Shown here piece after piece: positions 12,001 to 20,759 of a DNA stretch of 64,000 bases. The position numbers and the translations under genes were made by a program. The notes beneath the pieces were generated by a model. It was given only the letters and a program-made list of their open reading frames with translations, was not told the origin of the DNA and searched no databases. Numbering within the stretch: the stretch's first letter is position 1; each line of letters begins with the position of its first letter. Origin of the DNA: Arenicola marina (lineage: Eukaryota > Annelida > Polychaeta > Arenicolidae); contig OZ025252.1 of assembly GCA_964019135.1 (NCBI GenBank), positions 7,270,823-7,334,822 on the forward strand, written 5' to 3'.

Positions 12001-15000
12001 TGAACATATTTGAATAATAAAGTTATATATTCGGAAGGTATTTAAGCTTAGCAAGATGACACACACTGGAACAAGACTTACCTTATTTTTGCCATGAGAG
12101 TTATTGTTGTTGTTTCGTAGGCCAGCAGGGATCTGGTCCTATAAAACCAAGAAGCAAATAGTAAATTTTTCAAAACACCCCCCGAAAATGTCTAATAAAT
12201 AACAAAGACGTGACATTTAGGATATATTCGTAGTTAATGCCGGTAGATTGTACACATATATATCTTAAAACTTTATAACTGTCAATATCGTCGGAGACAG
12301 TTGATGCTTTTTACAGAAGTAACATTTCATATTTATTTCACACCATAACATCAGATATGACAGTACCAACCCTATTCGACACGTCACCATTACAAAGAGG
12401 CCAGCCAGTGCAGGCTCGTGTGTTATGAATCTCAATATCAATTTCAGGATTCAAATTACCATGAGACAAAGTATAAAATGTGTCATCTGTAATCGTTTCA
12501 TTTATCTACAGAATTTGATAAGGGACGCCAACGGGAAGGTCGAGAGCCGATCACAGCCTCAGATAGCCGACTGACTGGGGAGTTCGCATATGATTGTTTC
12601 GAGTAATCGTTTTGTCAGAAAGATGGCCTATTGACTTCTGAACACACAGTGGCAGTAATTTCAGCTCTGAGAAATGAAAAGTCAATGCCGTTTGGGATAT
12701 TGATAATTCCGAGACGTGCAAGACGTCACGTCGACAATCTAATTGCAATTGACAAATCAATATTAGACTCGTGTGTAAACACCTGTGGAGTCGAAATCGA
12801 TCGCGGATAAAAAGTGTTGGAATTCAATTCTCATGAGAAAGTAGAATGAAAGGGAATTCGCCATTACGCCAAGCACGGGAATTACGGGAAAAACGATTTT
12901 TGTTTCTCTCTTTATAGAGATTCTGTCATAAAAAACAGAGGGCATAGGATTTGAATAGAAGGCATCTAAGACGCTATTTTTAGGTTGGATTCATGAAAAC
13001 AAGTAACGAAACGACGCTAAAAATAAGAGAATATTATTAGATATTAGATGCGACTTAAGTCTGATACGAGATTATATACCATTACAGGAGATCAAACATG
13101 ACAGCTTTGTTGGGGGTATGGTAGTTTTCACATTCGGGATGGTTTCCCATGGTTACTTTCATGATGGATACAATGCAGGCTATTCGGGTCCGCCGATCCC
13201 AATTACCCCTCTCATACAAAACTCCAATTACTTGGGCTGTAGTTGGGCAATTACTCAACGTTGTCGTTCACACAAGAGCCTACAATGGTTGCTAAGCAAC
13301 ACGTGCGGGAGTCGGAGGGCGCGCGCCGCAAAACCAGACGACTCAATTATCGTCCGCACGAGACAGATTTCAGGAAAAGCGGCGGGAGGTTGTGGAGGAC
13401 CTTACATCTTTGCATTCATTGACAGCACAGCTCACAGAGGAGCAGGATCCACCGCCCGCTGTGGTGAAAGGGCAGGGCTTGAACATGTTCGCCTGTCGGA
13501 AATACAAATAAAATAAGTCACAAGAATACATAATTTAGTACTATCGACCGAATGTCGACCGCATTAGAATAGCTTGATGAAGCGCGGAACATGTAGCTTA
13601 AAGTATAACATTTAGAGCCTAGAAACATGAATAAATTGGTAGCAAATAATTATGCTAAAACCGTTGTAATATTTCGACATTTTCTACGGTTCTGTCGAAG
13701 TAGCGCGAAGGCAGGTTTCCTTGACACAAGGGTTCGTAGTGTATGTCACGCGTACACAAAGGCACCGTTCTATCTGTCCCGGGGGCCTCCCTGGTGTAGT
13801 GGTTAGCGCACTAGACCGCAGATCGACAGCTCCTGGGGGCCTCCCTGGTGTAGTGACACTAGACCCCAGAGCAACAGGTCCTGTAAATATGAGGCATGTT
13901 CTATCCATTTATCGGGAAGTACCTTGGCCCAGTTTATCCATTGTGTGCACAAGAGTGGCCTAAAACACCATTTCGTTTCATTCCCATCTGTCACAAAACA
14001 GAAAACTCACCTTGTAATATCGGAAAAAGTCCCTCTCGAGCAGTCTCTTCAACCTGGGGAAGATCTTGTCATTGTTGAACGAGTCGATGCTCTCCACGGT
14101 ACAGGAACAATCGTCAAGGTCACCTTGAAGCTGTAACATAAAATAATGATCGACAGTGACAGCTGCTGCCTTGGCGAGACCTGAAGCAGATCACTGAGAA
14201 TGGAACCTTGGTGATAAATTGATACTCATCGGATACTAATATAGTACTTGTATTTGATTCAGTGCACTGGAAAAGGTTGACGTGTAAACCGTGCTACAAA
14301 TTCGCCCTGACAATTACACCACTGACACGCTGTCAATTTACACCAGTGACACCATGCCAAGTTCTACCAGTGAGATGCTGTCAATTCATACCAGAGGGAT
14401 GCTGCTAGTTACCAATGAGACGATGTCAATTTTTACTAGTGGTGCGTTCGTAATGTATGCCAATGGAACGCTGCTAGTTTACACCAGTGAGACGACGTTA
14501 GTCTATACCCGTGAGACGCTGTCAATGTATGCCAGTGGGATGCTGTTCATTTATACCAATGGGACGATGTCAATTTTTACTAGTGGGCGCTGTTAATGTA
14601 CACTAATGAGACTCCGCCACTGTACACCCGTTGGCCGATGTCAAATACGCAAATGATATGCCGCCAATTTATCTTGTTGTTTTCGTTTTCGTCTGCAAGA
14701 TGTAATCAAGTGTGACTCTCAGGTCTTACATGGTACACACGTAACAGGTTTTGAGCTAACGCTGATACGCACTGCCCGTCGCCACCATATGCCTTCAAGG
14801 CGCCGACAATAATCACGGTTGTTGGGTGAGTAGACGCGGGCAAAATGCCAATCGCTTGTTGAGTTATAAGATCATGGTCCATTATTCTCCGGTAATCATT
14901 ACGTAAGTGATTGATAAAGGGGGACGCAATGTTGCAATTTAATAGCTGAAACAGTCATCCAGTAGTGCTCCATACATTATAATCAGTAAGTTCTACATTC

Positions 15001-18000
15001 ATATGCGGTTTTTATTTCCACATACATGTATGTCTAATCGATAGTTGTGGGAGTACATAAGCGTACAGGTTCATAGGATGTAGAGACATCGGGACTAAAG
15101 AAGGGGAAAGAAGCACGAGTGCTGCCTTCAATGCAAACGTGCACAGCCGAGTTTAACAAGCGAACAATACCCCATCCGCTTGTCATATTCCAATCAATGA
15201 AACATAAATAAGCGATTTGGATCGTGCTTCAACAACCTTTCCCAAGTAGGGGGTCATATACCAACCAATGTATCTTTATAACGCAAACAAATTCACAGAT
15301 AAGAAAGATCCGGTTTACACCCATATTTATCACACCCTGCCCTGCCCCCCACCCAGCCCCCTCCCGCTCCACCCAACACCGGTATCGCGGGAGGCATTGA
15401 TTTCCGATAACTCCATCTGGCGAGATCCTCGGCGACAGGTCACGATAGCGGGCCCATCTCTAACAATGACAGCAGCTCCATTACCGCAGTGAACTGTACA
15501 GGTGGAGCCTCGCACTCAGGTCATTCAAATTCATAGGCAAGACACACCCAGCTGCTATATAAAGCATTGGACTGCCACACGAATTCTGAAGGACAGAAAA
15601 ACGTTGAAGTAGAGTAAAGAGAGGTTAAATCTAGCGGGGCTTAATATAGATGAAAGGATAGAGCGCAATACCTGTATGCCTCGTTTTCATCACCATGGTA
15701 ACATACCTGGTATATCATGTCTATGGCGCCTTCAGAAGTTGTTGCTAGGAAACAACATTGATTACATGAGGACCTCCGCAGTAAGGATGGGCAATGATTA
15801 ATTACGTTGCTTGGACGCCTTAATTAAGCCACCATGGTTTAACGATCTGTTCACAGAAGACTGTTGCATTGTCCCAAATCTGAAGTCTATGGACGTCAAG
15901 CAATAGCAGAACACCTGTTTATACTGTATAGAGTGTATGTCTAGGATAGAGACGTGTTTTTGAGTTTTGTTTTTAAATTCAATCAATATTCCGTACATCG
16001 CAGAGCCCGCCCGCAAATAGAGCGCAGTGTTTGCGAATAGCTCTACTGACTATGCGAGAGACCGTAAGAGATATTTGTTTAACCCACGCCAGTCAGCATC
16101 GCGAGTAACGCAGCAGACGGTATTCTTGTCCGAGTCCTGAACAGGGAGAGACATAACCGACTGTCCGGGTCAGTTGAATTTCACAGTCGGACAGGTCAAA
16201 ATACTGGTTGTATGCCCGACGGGGCAGGTGAAGATTTATCTCTCGCTATTCAGCAATGTTTAGCAGTCACACTGAACAAACAACCTACATGCACTGATCA
16301 ATGCGAACAGACAATATAATATCGGAAAACTGTGCTCTCAGCCAAAGGCGCTCGCTTTTCGGAACATGACTTTGCAGAATCTTTTTGAATAACACAATAA
16401 ATAAATTGTGTATTAGTTGTAACAACGTTATTGCTTCTCAATTTTATAGGACAGGTAAATTTTCAAGGGTGCAGGTCAATCTCAACTCCACGTGCCCGAC
16501 AGGATAGTCAAGATCCAAAGTTAATGTCTGTCCCTGCCGAATGGCGGGAAAGCGAGTCATGCGACAGACGACTTCCCTGCTCAATCGCGAATGGCAGGAA
16601 AGCGGGTCACGCGACAAACCACTTCCCTGCTCAATCGCGAATGGCGGGAAAGCGGGTCACGCGACAGACCAATTCCCTGCTCAACCGCTATTGGCGGGAA
16701 ATCGGGTCACGCGACAGACGACTTCCCTGCTCAATCCAGTATGGCGGGAAAGCGGGTCACGCGACAGACGACTTCCCTGCTCAATCGCGAATGGCGGGAA
16801 ATCGGGTCACGCGACAGACGAATTCCCTGCTCAACCGCTATTGGCGGGAAATCGGGTCACGCGACAGACGACTTCCCTGCTCAATCCAGTATGGCGGGAA
16901 AGCGGGTCACGCGACAGACGACTTCCCTGCTCAATCGCGAAAGGCGGGAAAGCGGGTCACGCGACAAACTAATTCCCTGCTTAATCCCGGATGGTGGGAA
17001 AGCATGTCGGCCAACAACATTCTCTGACCAGTTGCGAATAGCGGTCTATAAGCCGCCGTGGTCGAGAGGTTGCATTGTCGAACGTAGACCAACCCGTTGG
17101 GGGTTTAAAACTGGCGCCCGTCTCACCCTTTTATCTCATTGTCCCAGGAGTTCATTAGTTGTACACTTAGCCCATGTGTGCACATCGCTGGCCCAAAACA
17201 CCAATCCACTCATCCTAGCGGTCTGTTATTTATAAATGTCGATGTACCAAATTGTCTGTACTTATTACATTACGTGTTGGCGCATTTGCTCTTGTGTGGA
17301 GTCTGAAGCCTTCTCGTTCTCACGCTGTTTGCATAGCAAACGACATAGCGGCGTTATCCTACTGCAGGCAAATCAAGAATGTATCTCTGCCCTCTCATTT
17401 TAAGGAAATGCAAGAATATTACCGGCAGAGCTTTGACTCCTTACTGGGCTCCGGTGTCATGCACATACAATGGGACCACTGTGTAACAGTACCTGGCCTC
17501 TTTGATAACAAGGTGGCAAAGTAAAGTCATACATTTATCTTTGATTGCAATGAGCAGGTGAGAAATAACAGATGACTGATATCACCAAAGGATGATTCAA
17601 GACTTAGCATCTAGGGTTGGCATCAGCAAAGGGTGATGCAATAAATAATAGATGATTGGTATCAGAAAAAGATGAGTCAAGGCAAACAAGATATTAAGAC
17701 TCAAGATATGAAGACTCAACACAAGTAACAAACACTATGGTACTTGTTACTTGTAGCTGTGAAAATAAAAACACTAGGTATATAAAACATTTTTATAGCT
17801 GGCTGTATGAACTATCTTGGCCAGCATGATCAGTTTCTCTTTTATGAGTAACAATTATTTCTATATTATTATTCTTGATATTGCAACATCTGAGAATAAC
17901 TACCAGTAACATTACCAAACAGTTCATACAAACTTGATGTATATTAGTAGTGTAGTGAAAGGACTACAGCTGGAAACACCAAGTTAAACCAAGTGGTATG

Positions 18001-20420
18001 AATTACCTAATATTGCAACTGACGATATTGGTACACTTTAAATCTCAATTGTTTGTACTAAACAGTACTATAATAACATTATCAACCACCTTGTTATCCT
18101 AGTTACCAGTAAAAGCCTATAAAAAATACTTTTGACAACAAAGTTGCAAGGCAGATAATTACTGGTAGCTCCCGACTACATGTTAAACATGACATCATAC
18201 AACAAGCAGACTGGCACGAACACCCAGTATATCTTCACCCTAACTTGATTGGTTTGTTTAAGCAGGATAATTTAGCCCCTGTAGATCCTGCCTACTCTGC
18301 TGGGATAATACATAGCACAAATATAGACAGTGGCCAATCAACAATAGTTGAATGCACTACCTACTAGGCCATAACATATGGCTTGACTTGTAAGGATTAT
18401 GAGATATTCTGAAGAGATAATGTACATATACAACAGAGGACTGTTTAAATAAATGTATATAGATATATATAAGTTAATAATGTATATAAATTAAATTCTT
18501 GTTGTATTTGTATACTAGAGTCCTTATAAATGTAGTAGCCACGAGTGCAACTGGGATATTATATATTTATTTAGATATATATATATATATAATTCATCTA
18601 TAAGGCAACCTTTAACCTATTGTTATAGAATAGACTGTAGTGTGTCAAATTAATAAATACTGTCGAGTGATATTTCAGCCTATATTTTCCTGCAAATTTG
18701 CTGTGATTGCTCTGCAAATCACTGAGGTGAGTAAACAATACAGGGTTATTTTAATAATATCAAACTTACGATTGTGCTGCGATATTATCCTTTTTATGAT
18801 GCAAATAATATTTTGTTATGCTAGCGCTCCATTGGCTGATTGGCAGCAGATGCTCTATTACTAAACATATTAAAACACATTTCATGAAATGATCTGCAGT
18901 TGCCATGGTTATGGAGCATATGTGCCCTGAAGTTGAACAATATTCGCTCTATATTTGCATCAGCTACGCATAAGTTTGGTATCATTAAAATATATATTGG
19001 TTACTGATCTCAGTGGCTCCCAGAGTAATTGGGGCAAATTCATGGAAAATATGGGCTGAAATGTCACAGCATTTATGAATTTGACTTTAATTTAGCGTAT
19101 GTGGTTATAAGATTATATTTACATTTTTACACAAATTATAGCATCAGTGATACCAGGCTAGTCATAATACAGTGACAGTACATGTGAGATGTCACGCAAC
19201 ATGTCAAAGGTAATCATAGCTGTAATTTAAGGTGATATTAGCACTGCTGATAACTTAGCTGTGATTCCTTACAATAACAGCAGTTACCTCTAATTCTTAA
19301 GTTATTTAAGTTTCAGAACATTGACATTGTCGTAAGACAGTTGGTAATCTGGGACGACTTGTCCCATTGAGCCTTTGGCGCAAGTGCCCCCAGGCAAGTC
19401 CGCTTCTCTAGGGGCACAACGGTAGCAATGTTAAAATCCTTTGACGTTAGTAGGGAATCGACTGTAGCTTTTATCATAATGTGTGAGCGCACAATTATAG
19501 TGTTTATGTATTCTATTCACCTTGTTCTATCTTCTGACATCAAGAAAGTGTATCAACACTAGATTGTTGCAGTCATATTTTCGTGAAAAATATTGGAGCA
19601 TGCAATTTTTCCCTACCAACCGCCATGCGTATGCAGCGCCACCTGGCGAATCCCGCCACCATTTGTAGCCTGGGTCCCAAACTTTGTAACAGTCAATGAC
19701 TTGTGAAAGAGGGCGCTGCTGTTGTCTTTAAGTTCAAAGTGAGCGACTGACAAGACCCTCTAGCGGAGAATCATATGTTAACTGAGAGGAGGAACCAAGT
19801 CGCATTCACAGGTACCGGCATCCACCAAAAATAAATATGGCGGACGGCTGGTCGGGAACAGCTGTGTGCTCCAACATTTCTTCGCGAAAATATAACTGAA
19901 ACAACCTAGTGTCAACACACTTTCTTGATGTGAGATGATAGAACAGGGTATATAGAATACGTAAACACCATGATTGTTTGAGCACACATTATAATAAAAG
20001 CTACAGACGATTCCCTACTAACCTTGAAGGATTTAACATTGTTACCGTTGTGCCCCTAGTCTAAAGGAGAAGCAGGCTTGCCTGGGGACACTTGCGCCAA
20101 ATTGAGCCTCAGCTAGAGCTAGATTACCCTCCTGTTATGTATATTATAGGGTATATACATCAATCCCATGAACCGAGTGCCCGTGGACGCGGTTACATGT
20201 ATGCACTGGGCCTGGGAGTGGGAATCGCAGCTAAACTTAATTAGCTAAGCTAAGCCTAAGGCGTAAGGACTAAGCCTCTAAGTTAGGCCTATCGCATAAT
20301 CGAGGAATCGGCTAACGATAAACTCACCTTGCAAAAACAGCTTTCGGCAGCATTTTGATCAGGTGCGATTGGCTCGCAAAGTAGCAACACACATCCTAAG
20401 ACCAACAGCAGCCACTTCAT
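19..20420 (-). CDS. ERO1: ERO1 endoplasmic reticulum oxidoreductin (gene level, 3' end outside window)
   Basis: ERO1 is the FAD-dependent thiol oxidase of the ER lumen that re-oxidises protein disulfide isomerase and makes peroxide. Exons in transcription order: 20328-20420, 14011-14130, 12082-12138, 11857-11933, 8821-8894, 8190-8310, 7122-7168, 2833-3045 or 2653-2745, 648-817, 341-417, 19-79. All have AG/GT borders and compatible phases. Family landmarks read in order: SCFCK then [72 protein letters not shown] with [31 protein letters not shown] and [11 protein letters not shown]. The exon expected between FRYYK and DQIPAGL, with the CxxxxC shuttle cysteines, was not found in 12139-14010. 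The inner CxxC and C-terminus lie beyond base 1. The start is [14 protein letters not shown] at 20420; an in-frame ATG nine codons upstream (20447) is the alternative. Identity is secure. Confidence 0.95.
341..417 (-). CDS. ERO1: ERO1 exon: [15 protein letters not shown]
   Basis: This 77-nt exon, phase 0 to 2, reads [20 protein letters not shown] and then ILEIAK, matching the spacer between the RLKNLYF and FPxHFDE blocks of ERO1. Acceptor and donor (GTAAGT) are good. Confidence 0.9.
648..817 (-). CDS. ERO1: ERO1 exon: [13 protein letters not shown]
   Basis: This 170-nt exon, phase 1 to 0, encodes [20 protein letters not shown], then [20 protein letters not shown]. It is one of the most conserved ERO1 blocks and contains a FAD-contacting Arg by family knowledge. 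The donor is GTCAGT. Confidence 0.96.
818..2286. other. ERO1 intron, no gene seen
   Basis: This AT-rich intronic stretch contains two short direct copies of CACAGAGGGTGCGTGGTGT near 1898-1934. I see no convincing exon on either strand. Confidence 0.5.
2287..2647 (-). repeat. 31-bp minisatellite abutting the exon B donor
   Basis: About eleven units of 31 bp with the core GGCTAGGCCACC. Each unit contains CCTAGCC and GGCTAGG separated by 7 nt, so every unit can fold into a stem-loop. In ERO1 orientation the array starts about six bases into the intron behind exon B. Confidence 0.95.
2653..2745 (-). CDS. ERO1: ERO1 alternative core exon B (tandem copy of exon A)
   Basis: This 93-nt exon, phase 1 to 1, has a strong acceptor (CCTCCTTGTAG) and donor (GTAAGC). 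It encodes [20 protein letters not shown] and then [10 protein letters not shown], clearly the same ERO1 core as exon A. The His of SGxH is Gln here, while the IHLSA..Y part is better conserved than in exon A. Only 87 nt separate it from exon A. Both splice in frame to the exon at 648-817, so mutually exclusive use is the simplest reading. Inclusion of both, or a decaying copy, remains possible. Confidence 0.8.
2833..3045 (-). CDS. ERO1: ERO1 alternative core exon A
   Basis: This exon is phase 1 to 1 with donor GTAAGG. It reads [14 protein letters not shown], then [17 protein letters not shown] and [20 protein letters not shown]. The latter part is the conserved LCLEKR..SGLH..I core, with the FAD-contacting His of the SGxH motif retained. 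The acceptor at 3046 gives 213 nt. A second good acceptor inside it, at 2926, gives exactly 93 nt, the same length as exon B. It joins GKTLWDEP at 817 in frame. Confidence 0.9.
3046..5011. other. ERO1 intron, no confident exon
   Basis: Apart from the small inverted repeat near 3640, this AT-rich intron shows no supported exon on either strand. I looked for an F-Y-x-W-L-E exon, which other ERO1 genes have before the LCxEKR block, and did not see one. Confidence 0.5.
3640..3726. mobile_element. Short inverted-repeat element (MITE-like)
   Basis: The left arm CTTCCATGTTAGGGCGAATT and a near-complementary right arm ending CTAACATGGAAG flank an AT-rich loop of about 30 nt. It looks like a very short MITE or hairpin. 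No clear target duplication was read. Confidence 0.4.
5012..5026 (-). CDS. Candidate ERO1 microexon (15 nt)
   Basis: This 15-nt minus-strand stretch follows a strong TTTTCTCTTAACAG acceptor and precedes GTAACT. It is phase 1 to 1 and would add five residues (GSVLK) to the loop before the FAD-binding core. The signals are better than for the other candidate, but no transcript evidence is available here. Confidence 0.3.
5711..5734 (-). CDS. Candidate ERO1 microexon (24 nt)
   Basis: On the minus strand this stretch is bounded by AG upstream and GTAACA downstream. It is 24 nt, stop-free and phase 1 to 1, so it could splice into ERO1 and add eight residues (IETEGCK core) to the surface loop. The pyrimidine tract is modest. 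No homology supports it, so it could be chance. Confidence 0.25.
5878..5976. repeat. 24-bp array with CACGTG boxes
   Basis: About four and a half units of 24 bp, each with ACACGACAGAGCTAAAC followed by CACGTG. The perfect E-box palindrome recurs at regular spacing in the ERO1 intron. Confidence 0.85.
7122..7168 (-). CDS. ERO1: ERO1 exon: [15 protein letters not shown]
   Basis: A 47-nt exon, phase 2 to 1, reads [15 protein letters not shown], equivalent to the poorly conserved loop after NCFK. It ends at phase 1, the same phase required by both downstream alternative exons and by two candidate microexons in the next intron. Confidence 0.85.
7926..8146 (-). mobile_element. tRNA-derived SINE (family A)
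   Basis: On the minus strand it starts GCCGGCCCGGTAGCTTAGTG (A-box-like) and has a GGTTCGAGCCCC B-box, then a body ending in CGCGATATGACCAAAAGTGG and AAAGCGTCCTGAATA. The same element is found at 25204 and 43413-43960 on the plus strand. It sits 44 bp downstream of an ERO1 donor. Confidence 0.85.
8190..8310 (-). CDS. ERO1: ERO1 exon: [13 protein letters not shown]-site region
   Basis: This 121-nt exon, phase 1 to 2, encodes [16 protein letters not shown], then [12 protein letters not shown]. By family knowledge this region supplies FAD-contacting Arg, Thr and Trp residues and a structural cysteine. R, T and W are all visible here. Confidence 0.95.
8350..8450. repeat. AT-rich tandem duplication
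   Basis: The segment AATATCCAAAAATTATAAAT with its flank occurs twice in tandem, at a period near 31 bp. This is a simple local duplication in an intron. Confidence 0.7.
8821..8894 (-). CDS. ERO1: ERO1 exon: [13 protein letters not shown]
   Basis: This 74-nt exon, phase 2 to 1, encodes [20 protein letters not shown] plus CELE. It matches the conserved W-x-KHDD..DNFCE block of ERO1. The donor is GTCAGC. Confidence 0.93.
8895..9839. other. ERO1 intron, no gene seen
   Basis: Several short open frames occur here (for example near 9074-9352), but none has splice context, domain similarity or biased composition that would support a gene. Confidence 0.4.
9840..10015. repeat. Degenerate minisatellite, about 31 bp
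   Basis: About six diverged units with the core GTTGACAAACAAGGATTGTC. They are intronic in ERO1. Confidence 0.75.
10525..11275. repeat. 22-bp array with 210-bp internal duplication
   Basis: More than 30 units of about 22 bp with the core TAACTAGGGCCTCTAGACTA. A block of about 205 bp starting near 10823 recurs almost unchanged 210 bp later, so the array grew by a multi-unit duplication as well as by single units. Confidence 0.95.
11857..11933 (-). CDS. ERO1: ERO1 exon: acidic linker YTKEAQ..
   Basis: This 77-nt exon, phase 0 to 2, reads [20 protein letters not shown]. It corresponds to the variable acidic segment with one cysteine before the KHDD..NFC block in ERO1 proteins. The splice borders are good. 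Confidence 0.82.
12082..12138 (-). CDS. ERO1: ERO1 exon: DQIPAGL linker
   Basis: A 19-codon exon, phase 0 to 0, begins DQIPAGL, the counterpart of the vertebrate DEVPDGIK stretch, and then runs into an Asn-rich segment ([11 protein letters not shown]). Because it is phase 0 on both sides, it can follow the FRYYK exon directly or a missing exon between them. Confidence 0.85.
13285..13511 (+). pseudogene. Possible small intronless gene or fragment, frameshifted
   Basis: An ATG at 13285 opens [20 protein letters not shown] and continues to about 13370. The following coding-like stretch, [20 protein letters not shown] up to a TAA at 13509, is one frame over. AATAAA overlaps the stop (13507-13512). 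The region is CpG-rich and starts with a perfect GTTGCTAAGCAAC palindrome (RFX X-box type) touching a CACGTG. I do not recognise the protein. It could be a frameshifted small gene, a last exon, or chance. Confidence 0.3.
13781..13975 (+). mobile_element. tRNA-type SINE (family B) with internal duplication
   Basis: The head GGGGCCTCCCTGGTGTAGTG is present twice in near-tandem. It is followed by a tail with GTGTGCACAAGAGTGGCCTA and AAAACACCA, which also ends the element at 17048. It lies just downstream (in gene direction) of ERO1 exon 2. Confidence 0.55.
14011..14130 (-). CDS. ERO1: ERO1 exon 2: DDCSC and RYYK region
   Basis: This exon is 40 codons, phase 0 to 0, reading [20 protein letters not shown] and then [17 protein letters not shown]. 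It follows the ERO1 family closely in this segment. Acceptor TTACAG and donor GTGAGT are both strong. Confidence 0.93.
14290..14600 (+). repeat. 30-bp degenerate array
   Basis: About ten units of 30 bp built on ACCAGTGAGACGCTGTCAAT. Because the unit is a multiple of three, one frame stays open for about 100 codons, but no gene is implied. Confidence 0.8.
14601..16531. other. ERO1 intron 1, no gene seen
   Basis: The sequence is mixed, with a C-rich patch around 15340-15370. No supported exon is visible on either strand. Confidence 0.45.
16532..17010 (+). repeat. 50-bp array carrying GGCGGGAAA (E2F-like) sites
   Basis: Nine to ten units of 50 bp, each beginning GGCGGGAAAGCGGGTCACGC, with few exceptions. 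Variant unit ends (CGCGA, CGCTATT, CCAGT) recur every third unit, which gives a 150-bp higher-order period. All three plus frames are open, a by-product of the repeat. Confidence 0.95.
17048..17205 (+). mobile_element. tRNA-type SINE (family B)
   Basis: The head GCCGCCGTGGTCGAGAGGTT resembles a tRNA A-box region. The tail GTGTGCACATCGCTGGCCCA plus AAAACACCA matches the tail of the copy at 13781. Confidence 0.5.
17211..19366. other. AT-rich ERO1 intron 1, no gene seen
   Basis: No supported exon was seen. AT-rich runs lie near 18470-18600. If NDUFAF7 exon 1 lay here it would have to cross the ERO1 start, which is unlikely. Confidence 0.4.
19374..20101. mobile_element. Foldback DNA transposon with target duplication
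   Basis: Two long inverted arms of about 250 bp (19374-19628 and about 19840-20101) flank a core of about 210 bp. The termini are TTTGGCGCAAGTG and its complement. TTGAGCC flanks both ends (19367-19373 and 20102-20108), with a shared A that could make it 8 bp. It encodes no transposase, so it is a non-autonomous element. It sits 220 bp inside ERO1 intron 1. Confidence 0.85.
20328..20420 (-). CDS. ERO1: ERO1 exon 1: signal peptide and first Cys motif
   Basis: This exon is 31 codons: [14 protein letters not shown] (hydrophobic signal core), a cleavage region around [12 protein letters not shown], then CFCK, which matches the N-terminal CFC of mature ERO1. The donor is GTGAGT at phase 0. A second ATG lies at 20447, in frame and nine codons upstream, but it places polar residues ahead of the hydrophobic core, so I prefer 20420. 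Confidence 0.9.
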
Positions 20421-20751
20421 TGTTGAAGTTGGAAACCAGTTATGCATTTTGCGATGACAGTCTAGTGTCAATAAACTGCCTTCAGTGCGACAAATATCAA
20501 AATATTGAAGCATCTGCGAGCTGTCAGGAAGCGACCGCCGTATACATAGACGTTGATTCGGAAACGACAACGCGCATAAAATAACACCCAGCGTATTGAG
20601 CTCCAACAAATATTAAATTCATAAAATTACATACTAGTGACAAGCCTTAAGCGAAATATACAAAATGATACACAATAACTTCTTTGAAAGATTAAAATTG
20701 TGATTAATTCTAACGCAGAATTACACGCGTAATGATACACAGTGGGAATAA

Positions 20752-20759
20752 TGACGTGG
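20752..20759. promoter_or_regulatory. Candidate unfolded-protein-response element
   Basis: TGACGTGG, the XBP1/ATF6-type UPRE core, lies about 330 bp upstream of the ERO1 start codon. A second GACGTGGCA occurs at 20929. ERO1 genes are known UPR targets, so the placement is sensible. Short matches can be chance. Confidence 0.4.

Noticed and set aside
16431..17235. Three overlapping plus-strand frames of up to 214 codons
   Set aside because: They are products of the 50-bp array. The peptides are the same repeat in three frames.
20363..20584. Plus-strand frame resembling a mitochondrial presequence ([18 protein letters not shown]) as NDUFAF7 exon 1
   Set aside because: It has no ATG (starts at GTG), is antisense to the ERO1 signal-peptide exon, and has no phase-2 donor before a stop. 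The resemblance comes from the reversed hydrophobic leader.
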